Below, one piece after another: positions 51,223 through 59,115 of a stretch of 64,000 bases of DNA (positions within the stretch are counted from its first letter, which is position 1; the number at the start of each line of letters is the position of its first letter). This DNA is from Longimicrobium sp. GTDB taxonomy: Bacteria; Gemmatimonadota; Gemmatimonadetes; Longimicrobiales; Longimicrobiaceae. The notes beneath the pieces were generated by a model that made no database searches, had not been told where the DNA came from, and was given only the letters and a program-made list of their open reading frames with translations. The position numbers were made by a program, and so were the translations under genes. The stretch is from the NCBI GenBank assembly GCA_036377595.1, contig DASUYB010000006.1, positions 39,350 to 103,349 on the forward strand, read 5' to 3'.

Positions 51223-52365
51223 TCAGGTCTCCTGGGCCACCCGCGTCAGCTTCTCGTCGACCGTCTGGATCATCTGGCGGAAGGACTTCGAGAACTTCTC
51301 GACCCCTTCCACCTGAAGCTGCTCGGTCACCGCGTCGAGGTCGATGCCGAGCTCCTGCAGCGTGGCCAGGTCGGCGCGTGCGCGGTCCAGGTCGGTGTCC
51401 ACCGTGCGGCGCACCTCGCCGTGGTCGGCGAACGCCTCGATGGTGGCCAGCGGCATGGTGTTCACCGTGTCGGGGCCGATCAGCTCCTCCACGTAGATCA
51501 CGTCGCGGTAGGCCTTGTTCTTGGTCGACGTGCTGGCCCACAGCGGCCGCTGCACCCGCGCGCCCTTCGCCTTCAGCCGCTCCCAGCGCTCGCCCGAGAA
51601 CACCTGGGTGAAGCGGAGATAGGCCATCTTCGCGTTGGCGATGGCCGCGCGCCCCATCACGCTCTTCGCCTTCTCGCCGCGCGCGCCGCCCTCGGCCGCG
51701 ATCTTCTCCAGCTGCGCGTCTACCGAGGAGTCCACGCGCGAGACGAAGAACGAGGCCACGGAGGCGACGTGGTCCAGCGGGAGGCCGGCCTCGGCGCGGC
51801 GCTCCATCCCGCGCAGGAAGGCCTCCATCACCGCCTCGTAGCCGCGCAGCGAGAAGAGGAGGGTGATGTTGATGTTCAGCCCCTCGAACAGCAGCTGCTC
51901 GATGGCGGGGATCCCCTCGTCGGTGCCGGGGACCTTGACCATCACGTTGGGCCGGTCGACCAGCTTCCACAGCCGCCGCGCCTCGTCGATGGTCTCCTGC
52001 GTGTGCTCGGCCAGCAGCGGCGAGACCTCGATCGACACCAGCCCATCGTGCCCGCCCGCCTCGTCGTACACGGGGCGGAAGAGGTCGCAGGCGTCCTGGA
52101 TGTCTTCCACCGCCACGGTCTCGAACGCCTCGCCGGCCTCCACGCCCTCGGCGGCCAGCGTCTCCATGGCGTCGTCGTAGTCGTCGCCCTTGCCGATGGC
52201 CTCCTCGAAGATCGTGGGGTTGGAGGTCTCGCCGCGCAGGTCGTAGCTGCGGATCATCCCCGCCAGCTCGCCGTTCTCGAGGATGCCGCGGCGGATGTAG
52301 TCCAGCCAGACGCTCTGCCCCTGCTCGTGCAGGGCGTGGAGGCGGCTCTTCGCGGTGTCGGACAT
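51223..52365 (-). CDS. tal: Transaldolase
   Basis: 380 residues, the long bacterial/actinobacterial-type length. SVWLDYIRRGILENGELAGM and GETSNPTIFEEAI open the barrel. The Schiff-base lysine lies in NVMVKVPGTDEGI, and INITLLFSLRGYEAVMEAFL follows. SGERWERLKAKGARVQRPLW and ASTSTKNKAYRDVIYVEELI are family marks. Transfers dihydroxyacetone units between sugar phosphates in the cytoplasm. Downstream of tkt, with a heptamer palindrome between. Confidence 0.95.
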   Translation of the reverse strand: MSDTAKSRLHALHEQGQSVWLDYIRRGILENGELAGMIRSYDLRGETSNPTIFEEAIGKGDDYDDAMETLAAEGVEAGEAFETVAVEDIQDACDLFRPVYDEAGGHDGLVSIEVSPLLAEHTQETIDEARRLWKLVDRPNVMVKVPGTDEGIPAIEQLLFEGLNINITLLFSLRGYEAVMEAFLRGMERRAEAGLPLDHVASVASFFVSRVDSSVDAQLEKIAAEGGARGEKAKSVMGRAAIANAKMAYLRFTQVFSGERWERLKAKGARVQRPLWASTSTKNKAYRDVIYVEELIGPDTVNTMPLATIEAFADHGEVRRTVDTDLDRARADLATLQELGIDLDAVTEQLQVEGVEKFSKSFRQMIQTVDEKLTRVAQET

Positions 52366-52400
52366 CTGTACCGTCCTGGGTTCGGGTAAGCTGAACCAAA

Positions 52401-52478
52401 AGTCCTAAGTCCTAAGTCCTAAGTCCTGAGTCCCAAGTTAACTGAGGTCCGGTCACTTAGGACTTAGGACTCAGGACC
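52401..52478. repeat. AGTCCTA heptamer palindrome between tkt and tal
   Basis: Left array 52401-52440 (AGTCCTAAGTCCTAAGTCCT...), right array 52454-52478 (CACTTAGGACTTAGGACTC...). Same units as the palindrome 3' of nosZ. It begins a few bases after the tkt stop. Confidence 0.85.
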
Positions 52479-52483
52479 ATCTG

Positions 52484-54574
52484 TTATCTCCCTTCGTCCG
52501 TCCCGTGCCGCGCCGGGCCCGCCGCGGCCAGGCCGGCCTCCTCGCCGTTGCCGCCCTCGAGGCCCAGCAGCGTCCGCACCTTCGCCGCGACGTTGTCGCC
52601 GGTGAAGCCCAGCTGCTTGAAGATCTCCTTCGCCGGCGCGCTGGCGCCGAAGCGCGAGAGGCCCACGATGGCGCCCTCCGTCCCCACCCACTTCTCCCAG
52701 CCGAGCGGACTCGCGGCTTCGACGGACACGCGCGCCTTGATCTCGGGCGGCAGCACCTCGTCGCGGTACTCGCGCGGCTGCCGGGCGAAGAGCGTCCAGC
52801 TGGGCATGCTCACCACCCGCGTCCCCACGCCCTCGGCCTGCAGCTGCTCGCGCGCTTCGAGGGCGACGCTCACCTCGCTCCCGGTGGCGATGACGATGGC
52901 CTGCAGCTCGCCCTCTGCTTCCGCGAGGATGTAGGCGCCCTTGCGCAGGCCGGACACGTCGCCCAGCACGTCGCGGTCGAGGATGGGGAGCGCCTGGCGG
53001 GTGAGCGCCATGAAGACGGGCCCCTCGGTGTGCTCCATGGTGAAGCGCCATGCCTCGGCCGTCTCGTTCGCGTCGCAGGGGCGCAGGTCGACCAGGCCGG
53101 GGACGCCGCGGAGCGAGGCCAGCTGCTCGATCGGCTGGTGCGTGGGGCCGTCCTCGCCCAGGCCGACGGAGTCGTGCGTGTAGATGTAGATCGTCGGCTG
53201 CTCCATCAGCGCCGCGAGGCGGACGGGGGGCTTCATGTAGTCGCTGAAGATCAGGAAGGTGCCGCCGAATACGCGCACCCCGCCGTGCAGCGTCATCCCG
53301 TTCATCAACGAGCCCATGGCGTGCTCGCGGACGCCGAAGTGCAGGATGCGCCCGTCGTAGCTCTGCGCCTCGAAGTCGCCCCCGCCGTCGATGTTGGTGT
53401 TGTTCGAGCCGGCCAGGTCCGCCGAGCCGCCCATCAGCCACGGCACCCTGCGGGCGATGGCGTTCAGCGCCTTCCCCGACGCCGCGCGCGTGGCGATGGG
53501 CTTGTCGTCCTTGCTCCACGTCGGGACTTCCGCGTCCCACCCCTCGGGGAGGCGGCGGGCGAGCGCGTCCTGCAGCGCCCGCGCCCGCTCCGGCTCGGCC
53601 GCGGCCAGGGCGTCCATGCGCCGCCGCCACTCGTCCTGGATCCGCTCGCCGCGGGGCACCGCCTTGCGCATGTGGTCGAGCGCCTCCTGGGGGACCCAGA
53701 AGGTGTCGGTGGTGGGCCAGCCGAGCTGCTGCTTGGAGAGCTTGACCTCCTCCTCGCCCAGCGCCTCGCCGTGGGCCTTCTCGCTTCCCGCGCGGTTGGG
53801 CGAGCCGTAGCCGATCACCGAGCGCACCGCGATCATCGACGGCCGCGGGTCGGCCTTGGCGCGCTCGATGGCCGCGTCGATCGCGGCGAGGTCGTTGGCG
53901 TCCTCGATGCGGTCGGTGTGCCAGCCGTATGCCGCGAAGCGCGCCAGCACGTCCTCGGTGAAGGCCAGGTCGGTGGAGCCCTCGATGGTGATCTTGTTGT
54001 CGTCCCAGAAGTAGATGAGCTTGCCGAGCTGGAGGTGGCCCGCGACCGACGCCGCCTCGGACGCCACGCCCTCCATCAGGTCGCCGTCGGAGCAGATGGC
54101 GTAGACCAGGTGGTCGACGGGCCGGTGCTCGGGGGTGTTGAACTGCGCCGCCAGGTGCGCCTCGGCCATGGCCATCCCCACGCCGTTGGCGAAGCCCTGG
54201 CCGAGCGGGCCGGTGGTGGTCTCGACGCCCGGGGTCAGCCCGTACTCGGGGTGGCCGGGGGTCCGGCTCTCCCACTGGCGGAAGTTCTTCAGGTCGTCCA
54301 GCTCCAGCCCGTACCCGGTGAGGTAGAGCATGGAGTACAGGAGCATGGACGCGTGCCCGGCGGAGAGGACGAAGCGGTCGCGGTCGGGCCAGTGCGGGTC
54401 GCGGGGATTGTGGCGCAGGTGCCGCGTCCAGATCACGTAGGCCAGCGGCGCCAGGGCCATGGGCGTGCCCGGGTGGCCGGAGTTGGCCTTCTGCACCGCG
54501 TCCATCGACAGGGTGCGGATGGTATTGATGCAGAGCTGGTCCAGGTCGCCGCCGTACGGCCGTCCGTCGGACAT
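52484..54574 (-). CDS. tkt: Transketolase
   Basis: 696 residues. Thiamine diphosphate motif [20 protein letters not shown] ... [11 protein letters not shown]-terminal [20 protein letters not shown]; pyrimidine domain [18 protein letters not shown]-terminal [20 protein letters not shown]. Makes two-carbon transfers in the pentose phosphate pathway. Middle gene of a gluconokinase-tkt-tal set. Confidence 0.97.
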   Translation of the reverse strand: MSDGRPYGGDLDQLCINTIRTLSMDAVQKANSGHPGTPMALAPLAYVIWTRHLRHNPRDPHWPDRDRFVLSAGHASMLLYSMLYLTGYGLELDDLKNFRQWESRTPGHPEYGLTPGVETTTGPLGQGFANGVGMAMAEAHLAAQFNTPEHRPVDHLVYAICSDGDLMEGVASEAASVAGHLQLGKLIYFWDDNKITIEGSTDLAFTEDVLARFAAYGWHTDRIEDANDLAAIDAAIERAKADPRPSMIAVRSVIGYGSPNRAGSEKAHGEALGEEEVKLSKQQLGWPTTDTFWVPQEALDHMRKAVPRGERIQDEWRRRMDALAAAEPERARALQDALARRLPEGWDAEVPTWSKDDKPIATRAASGKALNAIARRVPWLMGGSADLAGSNNTNIDGGGDFEAQSYDGRILHFGVREHAMGSLMNGMTLHGGVRVFGGTFLIFSDYMKPPVRLAALMEQPTIYIYTHDSVGLGEDGPTHQPIEQLASLRGVPGLVDLRPCDANETAEAWRFTMEHTEGPVFMALTRQALPILDRDVLGDVSGLRKGAYILAEAEGELQAIVIATGSEVSVALEAREQLQAEGVGTRVVSMPSWTLFARQPREYRDEVLPPEIKARVSVEAASPLGWEKWVGTEGAIVGLSRFGASAPAKEIFKQLGFTGDNVAAKVRTLLGLEGGNGEEAGLAAAGPARHGTDEGR

Positions 54575-54648
54575 CGATCGGTCTGGTTGAATGGTTTTCG
54601 CGGGCCGGATCGGCGCCGCTGTTCTGACGTCTGCGCGGCCGCCGGCGG

Positions 54649-54701
54649 GCCCCCTCCCCCGGCCCCTCCCCCGCTGCGCAGGGGAGGGGAGAACTCAGCG
54701 C
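54649..54701. repeat. G/C-rich REP-like hairpin upstream of tkt
   Basis: CCCCCTCCCCCGGCCCCTCC, then CCGCTGCGCAGGGGAGGGGA and AACTCAGCGCCG. The most complete copy of the consensus. Lies between gluconokinase stop and tkt start. Confidence 0.8.
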
Positions 54702-54740
54702 CGACGCGGAGTTCGGCGCGTCGCGCGGATGCCGGGGAGC

Positions 54741-54790
54741 AGTCGCGCAGCGACTTCGTGCCCTTGTTGCCGTGAATTCATTCGCCCGGC
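54741..54790. repeat. GAATTC-element, copy 3' of the gluconokinase gene
   Basis: AGTCGCGCAGCGACT stem, then TGTTGCCGTGAATTCATTCG and CCCGG. Same sequence family as 57452-57502 and 57591-57643. About 50 bases 3' of the gluconokinase stop. Confidence 0.8.
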
Positions 54791-54839
54791 AACACCTCGG
54801 GCTCGCTGCGAATTCGGCGCCGCGGCGCGGACAGCCGTC

Positions 54840-56186
54840 TCAGGCGCCGATGCGCTCCAGGGCGACCAGCGCGGCGCCTCGGGCGGTGTCGTCGCCGGCG
54901 GGGCGGAGGGTGACGGGGCGGCCCAGCGCGCGCTCCACGATGCGGCGGAACGCATCCGACGCGTGCAGCGCGCCGCCGCTGGCCACGATCTCCTCCGCGC
55001 GGCCGTACTCCCGCTCCACCGCTGCGACCGCCTCCGCCACGCGCATCGCCACCGCCTGCAGCCAGGCGCGCCAGATCTCGGTCGGCGTGGTGTCCATCGT
55101 CATCCCCGCGATGGTGGCGGCTTCCTCGCGCTCCGACAGCGGCGGGCGCTCGCCCAGCAGGGTGGGGATGACGTGGAGATGCGGGACGGGCCGGTCCGCC
55201 GCGGCCGCCAGCATCGCCTCCAGCCGCTCGGGGCGGGGAAGGCGGAGCGTGCGACGCAGCCAGGCGAAGGTATTTCCCGCGTTCGAGAGCGCCCGCCCGG
55301 CCACGGTGCGGCGCGCGTCCAGCCGGTAGAGCCAGAGCCCGTCCGGCACGCGCGGCGCCGGGTCCTCGCGCAGCACGCGGACGGCGGCGCTCGTCCCCAC
55401 CGTCAGCGCGATGCGGCCCGGCTCGGCGGCGCCGCTGCCGAGCGTGGCGCAGGCGCCGTCGCCCAGCGCGGGGAACCACGGGACCCCGGCCAGCTCGGGC
55501 CAGCGCCGCGCGAACGGCGCCCGCAGGCCCCGCATCGGCTCATCCGACAGCTCGGAGAGATGCGCCTCGGAGATGCCGCACGCGGCCAGCATCTCCGCGT
55601 CCCACGCGCAGCGGCGCACGTCCAGCAGCCCCGTCCCCGACGCCATCGACAGCGAGGTGCGGCGGACGCCGAGCAGCCGCTCGCCCAGGTGCTCGCCGAT
55701 GGAGAGCCAGGCCGCGGCGCGCGGGAAGGTATCGCCCTGCGTACGGCGGAGCCAGACCAGACGCGCGGCCGGATAGCTCTCGTGCACGAAGCAGCCGGTG
55801 CGCGCGTGTGCGGCGTCCGCATCGATCCCCTCCCGAAGCCGCGTGGCGTCGTCGCGGGCGCGCGTGTCGCCCCAGGCATGGAGCGGGGTGAGTGCGCGGC
55901 CGTTGGCGTCGACGCCCATCACCCCGTGCCACAAGGTGTCGAGCGCCACGGCGCCGATCTCCATCCGCGCCGCGCGCGCGAGCTTCACTGACCGGTCGAG
56001 CGCGGTGAGTGCCGCGCGTACGAGGGTGTCGGCGTCCGTCTCCATCGCGCCGCGCGGGTGGGTGCGCCAGCGCACGGGCACCTGCGCCGCGGGGCCGTCG
56101 CCCACCGGCCGGCCGCGCGCGTCGTACAGCTGTGCGCGCACCGACGACGAGCCCACGTCCACCGCCAGCACGCACGGCTTGCTCAT
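54840..56186 (-). CDS. gntK: FGGY-family sugar kinase, probably gluconokinase
   Basis: 448 residues. ATP/sugar motifs AVDVGSSSVRAQLYDARGRP, ALDTLWHGVMGVDANGRALT, ALTVGTSAAVRV (phosphate-binding) and the C-terminal ASGGALHASDAFRRIVERAL. Fits FGGY kinases; gluconate is favoured because transketolase and transaldolase follow on the same strand. Xylulose or another sugar cannot be excluded. Slightly short for FGGY kinases but with all core motifs. Confidence 0.82.
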   Translation of the reverse strand: MSKPCVLAVDVGSSSVRAQLYDARGRPVGDGPAAQVPVRWRTHPRGAMETDADTLVRAALTALDRSVKLARAARMEIGAVALDTLWHGVMGVDANGRALTPLHAWGDTRARDDATRLREGIDADAAHARTGCFVHESYPAARLVWLRRTQGDTFPRAAAWLSIGEHLGERLLGVRRTSLSMASGTGLLDVRRCAWDAEMLAACGISEAHLSELSDEPMRGLRAPFARRWPELAGVPWFPALGDGACATLGSGAAEPGRIALTVGTSAAVRVLREDPAPRVPDGLWLYRLDARRTVAGRALSNAGNTFAWLRRTLRLPRPERLEAMLAAAADRPVPHLHVIPTLLGERPPLSEREEAATIAGMTMDTTPTEIWRAWLQAVAMRVAEAVAAVEREYGRAEEIVASGGALHASDAFRRIVERALGRPVTLRPAGDDTARGAALVALERIGA

Positions 56187-56230
56187 CCCCGCAATCTACG
56201 CCGTCGTGTTGCGCCAGGCATCCCATGAAT

Positions 56231-56303
56231 CTCACGCAGAGGCCGCAGAGGGCGCAGAGGGTTTTCGTCCCGCCCTCTGCGCCCTCTGCGGCCTCTGCGT
56301 GGG
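56231..56303. repeat. Period-9 palindrome, copy 4
   Basis: Arms 56231-56261 (CTCACGCAGAGGCCGCAGAG...) and 56273-56303 pair with one mismatch. Units are GCAGAGGCC / GCAGAGGGC / GCAGAGGG. It lies 8 bases beyond the stop of the PRC-barrel gene (minus strand). Confidence 0.9.
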
Positions 56304-56310
56304 ATCAAAA

Positions 56311-56862
56311 TCACCGCTGGACGTCGCGGGGACGGCCGGGGTCGCGGCCCAGGTCGCCCAGCGCGCCGCCCAGGCCGGTGGAGCGCCGCGCGGCCCAGAA
56401 GGCCGACTCGTCGTAGATGTCGTCGGCGTAGAAGTCGTCCTGCGCGTCGGCCCGCATCCGCTCCGGCGCGGGCGGCTCGCGGTCGCGGCGCCAGCTGTCG
56501 CGCACCGAGGTCTCGAAGTCGCGCGTGATGGGGCCGTGGTCGTACGCGGGGATCGCGCGCAGGTCGCCCGAGGTGATCTCGTCCACGATCACCCGGTCGT
56601 GGTCGCGGTCCAGGCGCGCGTAGCCGATGGGCACCAGCACGTGCCGGTCGTGCTCGCCCGCCACGATCTCGTCGTCCAGGTCCACGTCCAGGTAACGCAC
56701 CTTCATGGCGCCGGTGTCCACCAGCAGCTCGTCGACCTCGCCGATCTTGCGCCCGTCCGCCGCCACCACCTCCCATCCGCGCGGGTCGGGGTCGTCGCGG
56801 GCGATGCGGAAGTCGTCGAGCTCGTCCAGCGGGACCACGCGGTCCAGGTCGTCGTTTGTCAT
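56311..56862 (-). CDS. PRC-barrel domain protein
   Basis: 183 residues. GGGAGGT ribosome-binding site before the ATG at 56862. The PRC-barrel core is RGWEVVAADGRKIGEVDELL, with VRYLDVDLDDEI and DRHVLVPIGYARLD. An acidic C-terminus (DFYADDIYDESAFW) follows. Such proteins act in RNA processing, photosynthetic reaction centres or stress responses; the role here is unknown. It is divergent from the photoactive-yellow-protein gene with a shared 200-base region. Confidence 0.8.
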   Translation of the reverse strand: MTNDDLDRVVPLDELDDFRIARDDPDPRGWEVVAADGRKIGEVDELLVDTGAMKVRYLDVDLDDEIVAGEHDRHVLVPIGYARLDRDHDRVIVDEITSGDLRAIPAYDHGPITRDFETSVRDSWRRDREPPAPERMRADAQDDFYADDIYDESAFWAARRSTGLGGALGDLGRDPGRPRDVQR

Positions 56863-56981
56863 CGGCGTACCTCCCGGGTTCGTCGAGTGTCCGCCGCGGC
56901 GCCCGGTGAAGGCGCGCGCGGAGCCGTCCCCCGGCCGCAAATCGGGTTCCATCTCCACGATCCCGTGTCTTCGACAAAGAT

Positions 56982-57010
56982 TTGACAAACATTATACAGT
57001 GACATATTCT
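56982..57010 (+). promoter_or_regulatory. Sigma-70-type promoter of the photoactive-yellow-protein gene
   Basis: TTGACA (56982-56987), 17-base spacer, TATTCT (57005-57010). A second possible pair (TCGACA 56971-56976 with TATACA 56993-56998) overlaps. The start site would be near 57017, followed by a 50-base leader with GGAG before the ATG. This is the best promoter seen in the window. Confidence 0.75.
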
Positions 57011-57065
57011 TGGCGGTGCCGCGGGACAGCCCGCATCGATTCCCCGCATTTACTGGAGACACATC

Positions 57066-57434
57066 ATGCAGGCGACCGCCGGAGTGCTGGAGAAGGCCGA
57101 CGTGCTGTCCGAAGCCGAGCTCGACACCCTGCCGATGGGAATGATCCAGCTCGACCGGACCGGCAGGGTGCTGAAGTTCAACCAGACCGAGAGCGAGCTG
57201 GCCCGCGTCGCGAAGGACGACGCGCTGGGGAAGAGCTTCTTCGACGAGGTGGCGCCGTGCACGAAGGTGCAGGAGTTCCACGGCCGCTTCGTGGAGGGAG
57301 TAGAGAAGAAGCAGCTGCACACGGTGTTCGACTACGTCTTCCGCTTCCGCGACGGCCGCCAGAAGAACGTGGTGATCTCGATGTTCTACAGCCCGACCAC
57401 CGACACGGTCTGGGTCTGCGTCGAGCGCCCGTGA
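57066..57434 (+). CDS. pyp: Photoactive-yellow-protein homologue
   Basis: 122 residues. Aligned with the Halorhodospira halophila protein at offset four: LPMGMIQLDRTGRVLKFN matches LAFGAIQLDGDGNILQYN. SFFDEVAPCTKVQEFHGRFV matches [20 protein letters not shown]. The chromophore-bearing Cys69 is Cys65 here and Glu46 is Glu42. Tyr42 is Phe38, Thr50 is Ala46 and Arg52 is Val48, so the hydrogen-bond network differs and the absorption colour may shift. It would bind p-coumaroyl via thioester and sense blue light. No chromophore-making genes lie in the window. Plain PAS protein is the alternative. Confidence 0.88.
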   Translation: MQATAGVLEKADVLSEAELDTLPMGMIQLDRTGRVLKFNQTESELARVAKDDALGKSFFDEVAPCTKVQEFHGRFVEGVEKKQLHTVFDYVFRFRDGRQKNVVISMFYSPTTDTVWVCVERP

Positions 57435-57451
57435 AGCTGCGGCTCCAGGTG

Positions 57452-57643
57452 GCCGGGCGAATGAATTCACGGCAACAAGAGCACAAAGTCGCTGCGCGAC
57501 TGCATGGACGGATTCGTGCGTGGCGGCGAGCTGTCGTACGGGGATAGGTGACCTCACCGAATCTTCTGGAGATGCTGGATGATTTCTCCCGCAGTCGCGC
57601 AGCGACTTTGTGCGGTTGTTGCCGTGAATTCTATTCGCCCGGA
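57452..57643. repeat. Inverted pair of GAATTC-elements between the photoactive-yellow-protein homologue and uvsE genes
   Basis: Copy B 57452-57502 (GGGCGAATGAATTCACGGCA...AGTCGCTGCGCGACTGC). Copy C 57591-57643 is its reverse complement with few changes. The two could form a long stem around an 88-base loop. Both keep the AGTCGC/GCGACT stem. Confidence 0.85.
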
Positions 57644-57673
57644 CCGATGCCGGGGATCGATCGAGAGGATGAT

Positions 57674-58618
57674 GTGAGCGCGGAGCGCAGGCTGGGGTTC
57701 GCGGTGAAGGTGGCGGGGCGCGAGGGATTGAAGAGCAACGACGCGCGCCGGTGGCAGTCGGGGCCGCACCTGCGCGTGTCGATGGAGTACCTCCACGCCA
57801 TCTTCGACTACCTGGACGAGATCGGCGTGCGCATGTACCGCATCTCGTCCGACTTCGTCCCCTACCGCACCCACCCCGATCTCCCCCAGTTCCACAACCA
57901 GGTGGCGGAGTGCCGCGGCGGGCTGGCCGAGCTGGGCCGCATCGCGCGCGAGCGGGGGATCCGGCTGTCGCTGCATCCCTCGCAGTACGTGCTCCTGAGC
58001 GCCGTCGACCCCGCCATCAACGCCAAGGGGATCGCCGACGTGAACGCGCAGGCCGAACTGCTCGACGCGATGGAGCAGGGCCCCGAGGCCGTCGTCATCC
58101 TCCACCTCGGCGGCGCGTACGGCGACAAGGACGCGGCCATCGCGCGCTTCATCGCCAACTGGCCGCGGCTCTCGGAGTCCGGTCGGCGGCGGCTGGTGAT
58201 CGAGAATGACGAGACGATCTACACCGTGCAGGACTGCCTGCGCGTGCACGAGGCGGTCGGCGTCCGCGTGATCTTCGACCACCAGCACCACCTGCTGAAC
58301 CCCGGGACGATGGAGATGGGCGACGCCGTCCGCGCCGCGCTGGACACGTGGCCGGCGGAGGTCACGCCGAAGGTGCACTTCTCGTCGCCGAAGATGGATT
58401 CGCGCGTGGTGGTGAAGGGCGGGAAGGAGGTGCCCGCGCCGCCATTGCTCTCCCAGCACGCGGACTACGTGAACCCGTGGGAGCTCGCCGCCTTCCTGCG
58501 CGCCGCCGGCCCGCGCCCGTTCGACGTGATGCTGGAGGCGAAGATGAAGGACGCCGCGCTCCTCAAGCTCCGCGCGGACATGGCGCGCCTGCGCCTCTGG
58601 CCGGACGGTGCGATGTAG
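57674..58618 (+). CDS. uvsE: UV DNA-damage endonuclease UvsE
   Basis: 314 residues. TIM-barrel signatures are MYRISSDFVPYRTHP, LHPSQYVLLSA, LHLGGAYGDKDAAIARF, VIENDETIYTVQDCL, FDHQHHLLNPGTMEMG and KVHFSSPK. It nicks DNA 5' of UV photoproducts using a metal centre. GTG at 57674 with GAGAGG is chosen. ATG at 57647 or 57548 would pull in repeat sequence. It follows the photoactive-yellow-protein homologue on the same strand. Confidence 0.93.
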   Translation: MSAERRLGFAVKVAGREGLKSNDARRWQSGPHLRVSMEYLHAIFDYLDEIGVRMYRISSDFVPYRTHPDLPQFHNQVAECRGGLAELGRIARERGIRLSLHPSQYVLLSAVDPAINAKGIADVNAQAELLDAMEQGPEAVVILHLGGAYGDKDAAIARFIANWPRLSESGRRRLVIENDETIYTVQDCLRVHEAVGVRVIFDHQHHLLNPGTMEMGDAVRAALDTWPAEVTPKVHFSSPKMDSRVVVKGGKEVPAPPLLSQHADYVNPWELAAFLRAAGPRPFDVMLEAKMKDAALLKLRADMARLRLWPDGAM

Positions 58619-58641
58619 GACGAGATCAAAAGAAAAGAAAG

Positions 58642-58713
58642 CTCACGCAGAGGAGCAGAGGCAGCAGAGGAACCCCGGTCCGGGCCTCTGCTACCTCTGC
58701 TCCTCTGCGTGAG
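58642..58713. repeat. Period-9 palindrome, copy 5
   Basis: Arms 58642-58670 (CTCACGCAGAGGAGCAGAGG...) and 58685-58713 pair with one G-U-compatible mismatch. The centre is AACCCCGGTCCGGG. It starts 24 bases after the uvsE stop. Confidence 0.9.
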
Positions 58714-59115
58714 ATTCTGCAGTTTACCGATCCCGATCCCGCCGCGAATCCCCGCATTTTCGCACTTTGTCCCGCCTCACCAGCCGTGCATCTTTCGTAT
58801 CTCGTTCGATGAAAAATCGTGACCGGGCCGTGGCGCGCCGTCTACCTTGCGCCGTTCCGCGGGCCGGGCTACCTTCGCGATAGATCCCCCGGAAAACTCG
58901 GAGTTCCACCCGCAGATCCGCGCCCCTCGGAGGCGCTTGCCACTCAGCCCCACGCCACGCCCCGGAGCACCGCCACGCACCCCGGCACACGCCCCGAATC
59001 CACCGCGAGCGGCCCGCATGCCGCCCGCGTGACCAGGCGCCCCGCCCCCTCGGCTGATGGAATGGCCGGCGCGGTGCGGCGCCGTTGTTCGTTCACCCCT
59101 CCAGGAGGACCCCCC
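58714..59115. other. Leader region of the SusC-like gene
   Basis: About 400 bases without a gene. It becomes A/T-richer near 58790-58830. No clear promoter pair found; AGGAGG (59103-59108) serves the following ATG. Confidence 0.5.
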
